A stretch of DNA of 64,000 nucleotides from an uncultured Bacilli bacterium (GCA_934101575.1 CAKORJ010000003.1:83343-147342); one strand, 5' to 3'; shown: positions 42,173 through 51,487, numbered from the stretch's first letter. Translations and numbers: made by a program. The notes: generated from the letters alone by a model not told the origin.

Positions 42173-42917
42173 GATGATCAAGTTCTTTCCATATTAAATC
42201 ATAGTATTTTATGAAGTTTTTATCTTTTCTATTTTCAGTTGGAGTGCTTGGTTTTTCTAAATTTATATCTATTATTTTTTTTATTTTTCCTGGTCTGTTT
42301 GTTAATATTATTACTTTATCTGACATACTTATTGCTTCGGTTATGTCATGTGTTACCATAATTGTTGTTTTGTTTTCTTCGTTTATTATGTTTTTTAAGT
42401 CATCGGATAGGGCTAGTCTTGTTTGATAGTCTAGTGCTGAGAATGGTTCATCTAATAGTAGTATATCTGGATTTATTGCTAATGTTCTTATTAGGGCGAC
42501 TCTTTGTTTTAGTCCTCCGGATAAACTACTTGGATAACTGTTTATAAAGTCTTTTAAACCATATTTATTTAATAGATTTATTACATTTTGTTTTGTTTCT
42601 TTATTAAGTTCTTTTTTTATTTCTAATCCTAAACAAGCATTTTCTAATACTGTTTTCCATGGAAATAGGGAATCTTCTTGTAACATATATCCAATTTTAG
42701 GATTGTTTTTGCTATATTTTATTGTTCCTTTATAATCTTTTATTATGTTTGCAAGAATGGTTAGTATTGTAGATTTACCACATCCGGAAGGTCCGACTAA
42801 GGAAATGAATTCTTTTTCTTTGATATTGAAACTTATATTTTCTAGTGCTAGTGTCTCTTTTTCTTTTGTGTGATATATTTTACTTAGATTTTTAATTTCT
42901 AATAAATTATTGTTCAT
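42165..42917 (-). CDS. ABC importer ATPase (SsuB/ThiZ type)
   Basis: 250 residues: Walker A VGPSGCGKST, Q-loop MLQEDSLFPWKTVLENA, signature SLSGGLKQR, Walker B ILLLDEPFSALD, H-loop VTHDITEA. The LFPWKTVLENA segment is characteristic of the SsuB/TauB/NrtD group. It overlaps the binding-protein gene by 11 bases and the permease gene by 8, so translation is coupled. Confidence 0.92.
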   Translation of the reverse strand: MNNNLLEIKNLSKIYHTKEKETLALENISFNIKEKEFISLVGPSGCGKSTILTILANIIKDYKGTIKYSKNNPKIGYMLQEDSLFPWKTVLENACLGLEIKKELNKETKQNVINLLNKYGLKDFINSYPSSLSGGLKQRVALIRTLAINPDILLLDEPFSALDYQTRLALSDDLKNIINEENKTTIMVTHDITEAISMSDKVIILTNRPGKIKKIIDINLEKPSTPTENRKDKNFIKYYDLIWKELDHHV

Positions 42918-43890
42918 AAATTAAATCTTTATAGTTTACTTTTTTGTTTAGGAATCCTGCTTCTATTACTATATCTTGTAAATGATTAAATGATTCTTTA
43001 GTAAATTTTGTGTTTTTTGGCCATGTGTTGTTTTGTTTGTAGCTTTCTATGGAATTTTTTATATCATTGTATGATGTATCTGGAAATTGGTTCATTATTG
43101 CTTTTGTGATTTCATCACTTGTATGTGTGTTTACAAAATCTAATCCTTTTTGGATTGCAGTATTAAATTTTTTAATGGTATCTTTATTGTTTTCTATAAA
43201 GCTTTTTCTAGCATTGTATGCTGTGTAGGGAACATTGTCTGTTAAGGTTCCTAGTTGTTTTACTTTGTAACCATATCCTTCGTTTACTATTTTTGTTGCT
43301 TGAGGTTCAAATAATGCGACAAAGTCTCCGGTTCCTCCGATAAATGTGCCGGCCATTGAAGCAAATGCAATACTAGTATCTATTTTTAGGTCTTTTTTGG
43401 GATTTATATTGTTTTGTTTAAGGGCATATTCTAGTGTCATTTCTGGCATTCCTCCTTGTCTTCCTCCAATTATATATTTTCCTTTTAGATCTTCTATTTT
43501 AAAGTTTTTGATGTTTGTTCTAGATATTAGAAATGAACCATCTTTTTGTGTTAGTTGTGCAAATGTTTTTATGTAGTCTTTTTCTCCTTTGTTGTATACA
43601 TAAATTGTTGCCTCACTTCCTGATAATCCTATATCTGCATCGTTTGAAAGTACTGCGGCCATTACATTATCTGCGCCACTTGTTAGTGTTAGTTTTATGT
43701 CTAGGCCTTGCTCTTTGAAGTAACCTTTTTCTATTGCTACATATTGTGGTGCATAGAATACACTATGAGTTACTTCTGCAACTTCTATCTTTGTTAAATT
43801 ATTACTTTCTTTACTTGAAGTGAAACAATATAGAATTAGACATAAAACTAGTATTGTTATACAAGTAATTAGAGTAATTAGTTTTTTCAT
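42907..43890 (-). CDS. ABC importer substrate-binding protein (NMT1/SsuA-like)
   Basis: 327 residues. An N-terminal hydrophobic signal (MKKLITLITCITILVLCLILYCFTSS) is followed by the NMT1/THI5-type fold: EVTHSVFYAPQYVAIEKGYFKEQGLDIKLTLTSGADNVMAAVLSNDADIGLSGSEA, GGRQGGMPEMTLEYAL and FVALFEPQA. The cysteine context LYC is not a proper lipobox, so anchoring may be by an uncleaved helix. Ligand unknown (sulfonate, pyrimidine or related); no TPP or other riboswitch is visible upstream. ATG at 43890 with AAAGGAGG. Confidence 0.85.
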   Translation of the reverse strand: MKKLITLITCITILVLCLILYCFTSSKESNNLTKIEVAEVTHSVFYAPQYVAIEKGYFKEQGLDIKLTLTSGADNVMAAVLSNDADIGLSGSEATIYVYNKGEKDYIKTFAQLTQKDGSFLISRTNIKNFKIEDLKGKYIIGGRQGGMPEMTLEYALKQNNINPKKDLKIDTSIAFASMAGTFIGGTGDFVALFEPQATKIVNEGYGYKVKQLGTLTDNVPYTAYNARKSFIENNKDTIKKFNTAIQKGLDFVNTHTSDEITKAIMNQFPDTSYNDIKNSIESYKQNNTWPKNTKFTKESFNHLQDIVIEAGFLNKKVNYKDLIYEQ

Positions 43891-43967
43891 TATATTCCTC
43901 CTTTGATTACAATTTATTATATTCATATTCTTTTGAAATGTGCTATAATTGAATTGGAGGATATGTT

Positions 43968-44441
43968 ATGAAAGTTGTTTATACTGGGGATAAAATTGAT
44001 AAAGATTGTATTTCTTGTTTTTTAGCAGGACCTACTCCTAGAAGTAGTGATGTTTCTTCTTGGAGAGATGAGGCTATTTCTTTGTTTTCTAAGTATGGTT
44101 TTTCTAATACTTTGTATGTACCTGAGTTTAGAGAAAAAGCTTATTATGATGTAGATACTGGTATTAAGGAAATAAAATGGGATCAGGAGGCTTTGGAAAG
44201 CTCTACTATTGTTATGTTTTGGATTCCAAGAAGTAGTGATATGTTGGGTCTTTCCACTAATGCTGAGTTTGGTTATATGCTTAATAGAGGTAATTTTGTA
44301 TATGGTAGACCTAATGATGCTATTAGATGTCAATTTTTAGATTTTCTTTATAAAGATAAATTGGGTAAGGATTATTGTGTTACTCTAGAAGAGACTGTAA
44401 AAAGTGCTATTAATTATTTGGAGGGTGTTAAATATGGGTAG
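43968..44441 (+). CDS. Nucleoside 2-deoxyribosyltransferase-like protein
   Basis: 157 residues: CFLAGPTPRSSDVSSWRDEAISLF, the strand TLYVPEFR, WDQEALESSTIVMFWIPRSSDMLGLSTNAEFGYML (the catalytic-type Asn-Ala-Glu-Phe-Gly) and VYGRPNDA. This is the Nuc_deoxyri_tr2 pattern. Some members exchange bases on (deoxy)nucleosides, others hydrolyse N-glycosidic bonds. TTGGAGG precedes the ATG. It overlaps the following acyltransferase-like gene by 8 bases. Confidence 0.82.
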   Translation: MKVVYTGDKIDKDCISCFLAGPTPRSSDVSSWRDEAISLFSKYGFSNTLYVPEFREKAYYDVDTGIKEIKWDQEALESSTIVMFWIPRSSDMLGLSTNAEFGYMLNRGNFVYGRPNDAIRCQFLDFLYKDKLGKDYCVTLEETVKSAINYLEGVKYG

Positions 44442-45294
44442 ATTTGGTGATAGAAAAGATGGTAAAAGGGTTAGAGATATAAATGGTATTAATCATATTA
44501 TGTATCATTTAGGAAAGAGTAGATGTTCTAATGAGGTTTATATTGATTATCCTATAGATGTTACTAATCTTGTTAAGTATGTTGATAATGTTAATAAGAA
44601 AGGTGATATACATCTTACATATTTTCATGTTTTTTGTACAGGAATAGGTAAGGTTTTTTATAATAGACCTCTTCTTAATAGGTTTTTAGTTAATGGATAT
44701 TTTTATGATAGAAATGATGTTTTAATATCATATGTTGCTAAGACTAGTTTTGATGATTCGGCGGGGGAACTTATGAAGGTTCTTAAGGTTAAGGAAAATG
44801 ATAATGTTTTTAGTATTAGCAAAAAGATAAAAGGTGATGTAAAAGCTATTAGAAGTAGTAAATCTAGTGGTGCGGATGATTTGGTTGCAAATGTTGGAAA
44901 TCTTCCTAAATTTTTGAGAAGTATGATAGCCGGAGTATTTAAGTTTTTAGATAAACATGATTTTTTACCTAGATCTATGACTCGCGATATTTTGTACTAT
45001 AGTAGTGTTATAGTGTCTAATTTAGGTAGTATTGATTGTAAAGAAGCTATACATCATCATTTGAGTGATTTTGGTACTAATTCTGTTTTTATTACTATGG
45101 GTAAGATTTATGAGAAGGAAATATATGTTTCTGGTAAGAGAGAAAAGCATTTCTTTTGTAATTTTGGTATTACTTTAGATGAGAGAATTGCGGATGGTTT
45201 TTATTTTGTTAGGGCTATAAAGTTACTTGATTATATATTTAATAATCCTGAACTTTTGGAGGGTAATTGCGATGATAAAATCGATATTAAATAA
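44434..45294 (+). CDS. Stand-alone 2-oxoacid dehydrogenase E2-type acyltransferase
   Basis: 286 residues with the CAT/E2 acyltransferase fold but no lipoyl domain. SRCSNEVYIDYPIDVTNLVKYVDN and LTYFHVFCTGIGKVFYNRPLLNRF match the N-terminal half; FGITLDERIADGFYFVRAIKLLDYIFNNPELL is the E2 catalytic end. The usual HRxxDG is here DERIADG, so the catalytic His is replaced or shifted. ATG at 44434 (GGAGGG). It overlaps the AMP-ligase gene by 23 bases, which suggests acyl transfer from an activated intermediate. Confidence 0.78.
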   Translation: MGRFGDRKDGKRVRDINGINHIMYHLGKSRCSNEVYIDYPIDVTNLVKYVDNVNKKGDIHLTYFHVFCTGIGKVFYNRPLLNRFLVNGYFYDRNDVLISYVAKTSFDDSAGELMKVLKVKENDNVFSISKKIKGDVKAIRSSKSSGADDLVANVGNLPKFLRSMIAGVFKFLDKHDFLPRSMTRDILYYSSVIVSNLGSIDCKEAIHHHLSDFGTNSVFITMGKIYEKEIYVSGKREKHFFCNFGITLDERIADGFYFVRAIKLLDYIFNNPELLEGNCDDKIDIK

Positions 45295-47035
45295 AGATGA
45301 TTATCCTTGGTATAAGTTTTATGGTGATGTTCCTCATCATTTAGATTATTTTAATGGTTCTATGGTTAGTTATATTATGGAAACTGCTTTTAAGTATCCT
45401 AATATGTATGCTATTTCTTATTATAATAATAAAATTACTTATAAGGAATTTGTTGATAAGATAATTGAGTGTGCTAAGTCTCTTAGAACTATTGGTGTTG
45501 GTGAGGGGGATGTTGTTAGTATATGTATGCCTAATACTCCGTCGGCTCTTTATATGTTTTATGCTGTTAATATGGTTGGGGCTGTTGCTAATATGATTCA
45601 TCCTTTGTCTAGTGAAAAGGAAATTGAGATGTATCTTAATAAAACTAAATCTAAGGTTATTATGACTATTGATATTAATTATAAAAAGGTTATTAATATT
45701 ATTAATAATACCAGTGTTAAGAAGGTTATTGTGTCTTCGGCTGGGGATGATTTGGTTGGGTTTAAGAAGTTAATGTATTCTGTTTTTACTACTGATGTTA
45801 CTAAGGCTATTAAGAAGATTAGACAAGTTTTTTTGAAGGCTTTTCAAAATAGAGAGGTTTTATCTTTTAAGAAGTTTATTCAATGTGGTAGTTCTTATTA
45901 TGAAGATTATGCTGTTTCTAGAAATGCGGATGATCTTGCTGTTATTCTTTATAGTGGTGGTACTAGTGGTACTCCTAAGGGGATAAAGCTTTCTAATCTA
46001 TCTTTTAATGCTCTTGCTTATCAGGCTCATTATATGTGTGATCCTGCTAAAGCTGGGGATTCTATTTTGTGTATTATGCCTATTTTTCATGGCTTTGGTC
46101 TTGGTGTTTGTATTCATACTTGTTTACATATTGGTATGATGTGTATTTTGGTTCCTACTTTTAAGGGAAAGGAACTTGGTAAGCTTATTCGCAGGACTAG
46201 ACCTAATTTTATGGTTGGGGTTCCTACTTTATTTGAGGCTCTTTATAATAATAAGAAACTTAAGGAAAAAGATTTTTCTTCTATTAATTGTATTGTTTCA
46301 GGCGGAGATATTATGGATAGTGAGAACCTTAAAAAGTATAATAATATGTTTCAGAAGTATGGTTCTAAGGCTAAGATAAGAGTTGGATATGGTCTTACTG
46401 AGGCGTGCGCCGCTACATGTCTTAGTCCTACTTTGGTTAGTAGAGAACGTGGAATTGGGATTCCTTTTCCGGATATGGTTTATAAGATTGTAAAGCTTGG
46501 TACTTTTAAAGAAGCAGATGTGATGGAAGATGGGGAAATTTGTATATGTGGTCCTACTGTTATGCAAGGTTATTTAGATGAAGAAGAAGAAACTTTAAAT
46601 ACTTTAAAAAAGCATAAAGATGGTAAGATATGGCTTCATACTGGGGATATTGGGTGTATGGATGAGGATGGTTTTATTTATTTTAAATCTAGACTTAAGA
46701 GAATAATAGTTTCTTCTGGGTATAATATTTATCCTTCTTATATAGAAAATATAATTAATAAACATGAATATGTATCTAGTTGTACTGTTATAGGTGTAGC
46801 AGATCAGTATCGTGGTCAAATTGCTAAGGCTTTTGTTGTTCTTAAGAAGGAAGTTAAGCTTACTGATGAAGTTGAGAATGAGATAAAGGAACATTGCAAG
46901 AGATATATTGCTAAGTATTCTATGCCTAGAATATTTGAATTTAGAAGAGAACTTCCTAAAACTTTAGTTGGTAAAATTGCTTATTCTGTTCTTGAGGAAG
47001 AGGAAAAACTAAAGGATAAGATTATTAAAAAATGA
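45272..47035 (+). CDS. AMP-dependent acyl-CoA synthetase/ligase
   Basis: 587 residues of the ANL superfamily. The AMP-binding loop is YSGGTSGTPKGIKLSN; then VGYGLTEACAATCLSP (A5), GEICICGPTVMQGYLDEEEET, WLHTGDIGCMDEDGFIYFKSRLKRIIVSSGYNIYP (A7-A8), and the C-terminal lysine PKTLVGKIAY (A10). It activates a carboxylic acid as adenylate, then transfers it to CoA or another thiol. The ATG at 45272 follows GGAGGG. With the E2-like acyltransferase it makes a plausible two-step acyl-modification route; the acid is unknown. Confidence 0.92.
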   Translation: MIKSILNKDDYPWYKFYGDVPHHLDYFNGSMVSYIMETAFKYPNMYAISYYNNKITYKEFVDKIIECAKSLRTIGVGEGDVVSICMPNTPSALYMFYAVNMVGAVANMIHPLSSEKEIEMYLNKTKSKVIMTIDINYKKVINIINNTSVKKVIVSSAGDDLVGFKKLMYSVFTTDVTKAIKKIRQVFLKAFQNREVLSFKKFIQCGSSYYEDYAVSRNADDLAVILYSGGTSGTPKGIKLSNLSFNALAYQAHYMCDPAKAGDSILCIMPIFHGFGLGVCIHTCLHIGMMCILVPTFKGKELGKLIRRTRPNFMVGVPTLFEALYNNKKLKEKDFSSINCIVSGGDIMDSENLKKYNNMFQKYGSKAKIRVGYGLTEACAATCLSPTLVSRERGIGIPFPDMVYKIVKLGTFKEADVMEDGEICICGPTVMQGYLDEEEETLNTLKKHKDGKIWLHTGDIGCMDEDGFIYFKSRLKRIIVSSGYNIYPSYIENIINKHEYVSSCTVIGVADQYRGQIAKAFVVLKKEVKLTDEVENEIKEHCKRYIAKYSMPRIFEFRRELPKTLVGKIAYSVLEEEEKLKDKIIKK

Positions 47036-47157
47036 TTTTTTTAAGAGTTGTGTTTATGCATTTAGTCTTTTTTTGTTGTTTTGTTTGACAAATATTAATG
47101 TTTTTGGTAGAATATGGTCTGATTTTTGACTGGAAAAAATATTAAGAGGTAGATATT

Positions 47158-47724
47158 ATGGAAAAAAGAGTTAAAGTTATTGATATAACTAGTGCAGATT
47201 TTGCTAGTTATATTAGTCATTTGAAGTTTGATGAACTTATTGATTTAAAAAATAGAGTTGATGCAGTTTTTAATCTTCGTAGTATGGAAGAGGAAGAACC
47301 TAATAGTTGTGAAGTGCTTGATACTTTGGTTAAACCAGCAAGACCTATTTTGGTTGATGTTTTTGATGATGGAAATAGGACATATAATATTATTAGGAAA
47401 ATTGAAAATAAAACATATAGTATTGATAAAAGCTGGCCTGATAGACATATTTATGATTTGGATAATATTGATAGACCTTATTTGTTTGAACTTCTTAGTT
47501 GTTCTACTGATGATATATTATCTGTTAGGGGTATTTCTACTGGATTTATGGGAAAGTTTAAAGAGTATTTAGATGATAAGAATTTGGAACTTGGTGTAGA
47601 GTTTACTGAAGATGATTATAAAAAGCTATTTATGTATGCTGCTAATGGTGGTGTTTATAAGCTATCTATTCCTGATGAAGATTTTACTTTTAGTGGTAAG
47701 AAGAAGAGTAGTTCTAGAAAATAG
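47158..47724 (+). CDS. Unrecognised protein with a helix-hairpin-helix-like segment
   Basis: 188 residues. The N-terminal ~50 are helical and acidic (FASYISHLKFDELIDLKNRVDAVFNLRSMEEEE). Near 108-140 LFELLSCSTDDILSVRGISTGFMGKFKEYLDDKNLELG resembles the (HhH)2 unit of RNA polymerase alpha C-terminal domains, which binds DNA. A basic Ser/Lys tail ends it. A regulator or nucleic-acid-binding role is possible. AAGAGGTAG precedes the ATG; a TTGACA-like box lies near 47085. Confidence 0.6.
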   Translation: MEKRVKVIDITSADFASYISHLKFDELIDLKNRVDAVFNLRSMEEEEPNSCEVLDTLVKPARPILVDVFDDGNRTYNIIRKIENKTYSIDKSWPDRHIYDLDNIDRPYLFELLSCSTDDILSVRGISTGFMGKFKEYLDDKNLELGVEFTEDDYKKLFMYAANGGVYKLSIPDEDFTFSGKKKSSSRK

Positions 47725-47734
47725 TTTATATGAA

Positions 47735-47960
47735 AAATATAGATACTAGATTTAAAGAGAAACTTTTTGAGGGTATTGATGTTGATTATTTTTCTTCCTC
47801 TTGTAAAGCCTTGTTCTGGTATTATGTGTAGTGATGTTCATGATTTTGGTCGTGTTTATATTATTGTTTCATAATGATTTAGAAAATTGACTGTGGATAT
47901 TGGAATTTTTAATATTTTGGAAGAGATTACTATTAATGATGTTGAAAGTTTAAATATTTA
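47735..47960 (+). pseudogene. Decayed short gene between the HhH-like gene and rpsO
   Basis: Coding-like fragments with native codon usage but in broken frames: MKNIDTRFKEKLFEGIDVDY... stops after 33 codons, and FRKLTVDIGIFNILEEI...SLNI ends at a TAA near 47960. No single frame joins them and no family is recognised. The remaining bases to 48060 show no gene. Confidence 0.35.
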
Positions 47961-48125
47961 AGGTAGTGATGATTTAAAAAAATTTTACTAGAATTAGATA
48001 AAGTATAAATTTTACTTGATTTTATTTGTGTAATATAGTATATTATTATTGTTTCCATTACTTGGATGAACTAAATCCTCGTTTATTCTAAGTTTTGGTG
48101 TATTTAAGAAGGAGGTATGTGAAGA

Positions 48126-48395
48126 ATGGCTTTAACTAGTGAAAAGAAACAAGAAATTATTAAGAGATTTGCTAAAGATGAAAAAGATACTGGATCTCCA
48201 GAAGTACAAATTGCAATTCTTACTGAGGAAATTCTTGTTCTTACTGAACATTTAAAAGAACATAAACACGATTATCATTCTAGAAGAGGTTTACTTAAGA
48301 AAGTAGGTCAAAGAAGAAGTTTACTTAACTACTTGAAGAAGAAAGATGTTATTAGATATCGTGAAGTTGTTAAAAAACTTAATTTAAGAAAATAG
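48126..48395 (+). CDS. rpsO: 30S ribosomal protein S15
   Basis: 89 residues, full length, with TGSPEVQIAILTEEILVLTEHLKEHKHDYHSRRGLLKKVGQRRSLLNYLKKKD, the 16S-binding core of S15. AAGGAGG precedes the ATG. The 5' leader (about 48050-48120) has short inverted segments that could serve S15 autoregulation, not assignable by eye. A weak terminator (AGGCGC/GTGTCT then T-run, about 48397-48425) separates it from pnp, the usual neighbour. Confidence 0.98.
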   Translation: MALTSEKKQEIIKRFAKDEKDTGSPEVQIAILTEEILVLTEHLKEHKHDYHSRRGLLKKVGQRRSLLNYLKKKDVIRYREVVKKLNLRK

Positions 48396-48441
48396 ATAGG
48401 CGCTTATTTTTTAGTGTCTTTTCTTTTTATGGGAGGAATTT

Positions 48442-50559
48442 ATGAAAAAAGTATTTGAACTTGATTTTAGAGGAAGAAATTTAACTGTTGAGGTTGGAGA
48501 ACTTGCTAAACAGGCTGCTAGTTCTTGTCTTGTTAGATATGGTGATACTGTTGTACTTACTGCTGTTACTAATAAGAATGAACCTAGTACTGGTGATTTT
48601 TTTCCACTTATGGTTTTGTATCAAGAAAAACAATATTCTGTTGGTAAGATACCTGGAGGATTTATAAAAAGGGAGGGTAGACCTACAGAAAATGCTACTC
48701 TTGCTGCTAGACTCATTGATAGACCTATTAGACCTTTGTTTCCTGAAGGGTTTAAAAATGAGGTGCAAATTGTTAATACTGTGTTATCTGTAGATACTGA
48801 TAATTCACCTGAAATGGCTGCATTATTTGGATCTAGTTTAGCACTTTCTATTAGTGATTTACCTTTTGAGGGACCAGTTGCTTCTGTTATAGTTGGTAGA
48901 ATTGATGGAGAGTTTGTAATTAATCCTACGGCTGAAGAGGCGTTAAAAAGTGATATTTTTCTTACTGTTGCAGGTACTAAGGATGCTATTAACATGGTTG
49001 AATCTAGTGCTGCGGAAGTTAGTGAAGAAGATATGTTGGATGCTCTTATGTATGGACATGAGGCTATTAAAGAACTTATTGTTTTTGAAGAATCTATAAT
49101 TATGGAAATTGGTAAGGAAAAGAAAGATTATCCTATTATTAAGATTGATGATGAAATTAATTCTAAGGTTAGAGATATAATTACTATTAAAATGGTTAAT
49201 GCTATTAGAATTGAAGAAAAGCTTGCGCGTCAACAAAAAATTGATGAACTTAAGGAAGAAGTTTGTGATATATTTAAGGATATGTATAGTGATAGTGATG
49301 ATATAAATTCTATTATTAATCAAGTTAATGAAGTTTTAGAAACTATTGAATATGAAGAAATTAGAAGACTTATTACTGAGGAGAAGATTAGACCGGATGG
49401 AAGAGCTATTGATGAGATTAGACCTCTTAGTTCTAGAGTAGATATTTTACCTCGTACTCATGGTTCTGCATTGTTTACTCGTGGTCAAACTCAAGTTCTT
49501 AGTATCACTACTTTGGGATCTATTAATGAATATCAAATTCTTGATGGTCTTAGTGATGAAGAAGGAAAAAGATTTATGCATCATTATAATTTTCCTCAAT
49601 TTAGTGTTGGTGAAACTGGTAGATATGGTGCGCCTGGTAGAAGAGAAATAGGACATGGTGCTCTTGGTGAAAAGGCTCTTGCTAGAGTTATTCCTAGTGA
49701 AGAAGAATTTCCTTATACTATAAGAGTTGTATCAGAAGTACTCGAAAGTAATGGTTCTTCATCTCAAGCTAGTATTTGTGCTGGGTGTATGAGTCTTATG
49801 GCTGCGGGTGTTCCACTAAAAGATATGGTAGCAGGTATTGCTATGGGACTTATTACTAAGGGTGATAAATATACTATTCTCACTGATATTCAAGGTGCTG
49901 AAGATCATTTTGGCGATATGGATTTTAAGGTTGCTGGTACTAAAAATGGTATTTGTGCACTTCAAATGGATATTAAGATTAAGGGTATTACTAAACAAAT
50001 ATTAAAAGAAGCTCTTGAACAAGCTAAGAAGGCTAGGTTTGAAATTCTTGATAATATGAAGGGTGCTATTAGCGAACCTAGAAAGGAACTTTCTAAATAC
50101 GCTCCTAAGATAAAACAAATTAAGATCAAAGAAGAAAAAATAAAAGATGTTATTGGTCGTGGTGGAGATGTTATTACTAAGATTATTCAAGATGCTAGTG
50201 GTGTAGTTAGTGTTAATGATAAGAATGCTGTTAAGATCGATATAGAAGATGATGGTAGGGTTATTTTATATCATAGTGATTACGCTGTTATTGATAAAGC
50301 AATTGAATTAATTGAGAATGTAGTTCGTGAAGTAGAAGAAGGTAAGATTTATACTGCTAAAGTTGTTAAGGTTGAACCTTTTGGTTGTTTTGTTGAAGTA
50401 TGGCCTGGATGTGAAGGACTTGTACATATCTCTAAACTGGCTAAAGAAAGAGTAGAAAAAGCCAGTGATGTGGTAAAAGTTGGAGATGAAATAGTTGTTA
50501 AGGCTATAGGTACTGATAATAAGGGTAGACTTAACTTTTCTAGAAAAGATGCTATGTAG
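48442..50559 (+). CDS. pnp: Polyribonucleotide nucleotidyltransferase (PNPase)
   Basis: 705 residues, the standard length. Phosphorolytic 3'-5' exoribonuclease of RNA decay. Two RNase PH domains (GKIPGGFIKREGRPTENATLAARLIDRPIRP; FSVGETGRYGAPGRREIGHGALGEKAL; catalytic TDIQGAEDHFGDMDFKVAGT), then a KH domain (VIGRGGDVITKI) and an S1 domain (FGCFVEVWPGCEGLVHIS). GGGAGG precedes the ATG. The terminator overlaps the stop codon. Confidence 0.98.
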   Translation: MKKVFELDFRGRNLTVEVGELAKQAASSCLVRYGDTVVLTAVTNKNEPSTGDFFPLMVLYQEKQYSVGKIPGGFIKREGRPTENATLAARLIDRPIRPLFPEGFKNEVQIVNTVLSVDTDNSPEMAALFGSSLALSISDLPFEGPVASVIVGRIDGEFVINPTAEEALKSDIFLTVAGTKDAINMVESSAAEVSEEDMLDALMYGHEAIKELIVFEESIIMEIGKEKKDYPIIKIDDEINSKVRDIITIKMVNAIRIEEKLARQQKIDELKEEVCDIFKDMYSDSDDINSIINQVNEVLETIEYEEIRRLITEEKIRPDGRAIDEIRPLSSRVDILPRTHGSALFTRGQTQVLSITTLGSINEYQILDGLSDEEGKRFMHHYNFPQFSVGETGRYGAPGRREIGHGALGEKALARVIPSEEEFPYTIRVVSEVLESNGSSSQASICAGCMSLMAAGVPLKDMVAGIAMGLITKGDKYTILTDIQGAEDHFGDMDFKVAGTKNGICALQMDIKIKGITKQILKEALEQAKKARFEILDNMKGAISEPRKELSKYAPKIKQIKIKEEKIKDVIGRGGDVITKIIQDASGVVSVNDKNAVKIDIEDDGRVILYHSDYAVIDKAIELIENVVREVEEGKIYTAKVVKVEPFGCFVEVWPGCEGLVHISKLAKERVEKASDVVKVGDEIVVKAIGTDNKGRLNFSRKDAM

Positions 50560-50580
50560 GCGTCTTTTTTTTGTTTTTTT
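50548..50580 (+). terminator. pnp terminator overlapping the stop codon
   Basis: GATGC/GCGTC with a 7-base loop containing the TAG stop, then a long T-run. Confidence 0.65.
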
Positions 50581-50595
50581 ATAATAATATTTAAT

Positions 50596-51426
50596 ATGAA
50601 AAGAGTTATTAAAATAATAGTTATTAGTTTGTTTACTTGTTTTAGTTTTTATTATACTGATAAAGTTATTGAATTTTCAAAAGAAAGAGATCCTATAATG
50701 ATTAAACTTCGCTCTATTAATAAAAATAAAGTTAGTTATGTTAATGGAGTACTTTCTAGTGATACTATGTTAGTAGGAGAAAGTGGTTATGAGGTTGATA
50801 TTGAAAAAAGTTATGAGCAGATGAAGAAGATTGATGAGTATAATGATAATTTGCTTTCTTATATTGATGTGAAACCTAGCATTTTGAAGAAAGATAATTT
50901 GGATAAGTTTATAATAGGTAGTAATACTAATGATAAGAAAATCAGTTTTGTTTTTAGTTCTTCTTCTGTTAAAGAGTTAAAAAGTATTATAGAGGTTTTG
51001 AATGAAGAGGATGTTTATTCTACTATTTTTATTGATGGTAAGTTTTTAGAAGAAAACATGGGTTTACTTAAAAGTATTTCTAATAATAAGATTAGTTTTG
51101 GTTTATATGGATACAATAATAATTATAGTGAATCTAGTATTAGATATGTACATAGTGTGATTAATAATAATTTGTTATATAGTAATTATTGTCTTTATAA
51201 GAATGATAAGTTTTTAGAGTCATGTATTAATTCTAAGATTAATACTATTAAACCTTATGTTATTAGTTATAATGTTTTTGATTATTTTGTTAATAATAAA
51301 GAAAGGGGTTTAATATATATGATTAAGTATAGTGATAATAATTTATCTGAGTTTAAGAGTACTATTTTATATTTAAAACAAAAAGGATATGATATTTTGT
51401 CTTTGGATGATATTTTAAAAGAATGA
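50596..51426 (+). CDS. YlxY-like polysaccharide deacetylase-fold protein
   Basis: 276 residues: a membrane/signal helix (about 5-22), then ISFVFSSSSVKELKSIIEVLNEEDVYSTIFIDGKFLEENMGLLKSISNNKISFGLYGYN, the order of strands found in NodB-type deacetylases. The Asp-Asp and His-x-x-His metal residues are missing. B. subtilis has the deacetylase-like ylxY directly after pnpA, so position supports the call. No ribosome site is visible: a TATAAT at 50580-50585 would start the RNA only a few bases before the ATG (very short leader). Confidence 0.6.
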   Translation: MKRVIKIIVISLFTCFSFYYTDKVIEFSKERDPIMIKLRSINKNKVSYVNGVLSSDTMLVGESGYEVDIEKSYEQMKKIDEYNDNLLSYIDVKPSILKKDNLDKFIIGSNTNDKKISFVFSSSSVKELKSIIEVLNEEDVYSTIFIDGKFLEENMGLLKSISNNKISFGLYGYNNNYSESSIRYVHSVINNNLLYSNYCLYKNDKFLESCINSKINTIKPYVISYNVFDYFVNNKERGLIYMIKYSDNNLSEFKSTILYLKQKGYDILSLDDILKE

Positions 51427-51453
51427 TTGTTCTTTCTTTTTTGTTTGTAAATA

Positions 51454-51483
51454 TTGACTTTTATTCTTATTTTATGGTAAAAT
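51454..51483 (+). promoter_or_regulatory. Promoter of the rplU operon
   Basis: TTGACT at 51454-51459, 18 bases, TAAAAT at 51478-51483. Confidence 0.6.
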
Positions 51484-51487
51484 CTTA

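Noticed and set aside
43891..43967. TPP or other riboswitch before the NMT1-like importer
   Set aside because: The divergent gap is 77 bases, holds promoter and ribosome sites for both genes, and shows no THI-box-like sequence.
48050..48125. Defined S15-binding leader element
   Set aside because: Short inverted segments are present, but I could not draw a convincing structure matching a known S15 leader, so it is only mentioned under rpsO.
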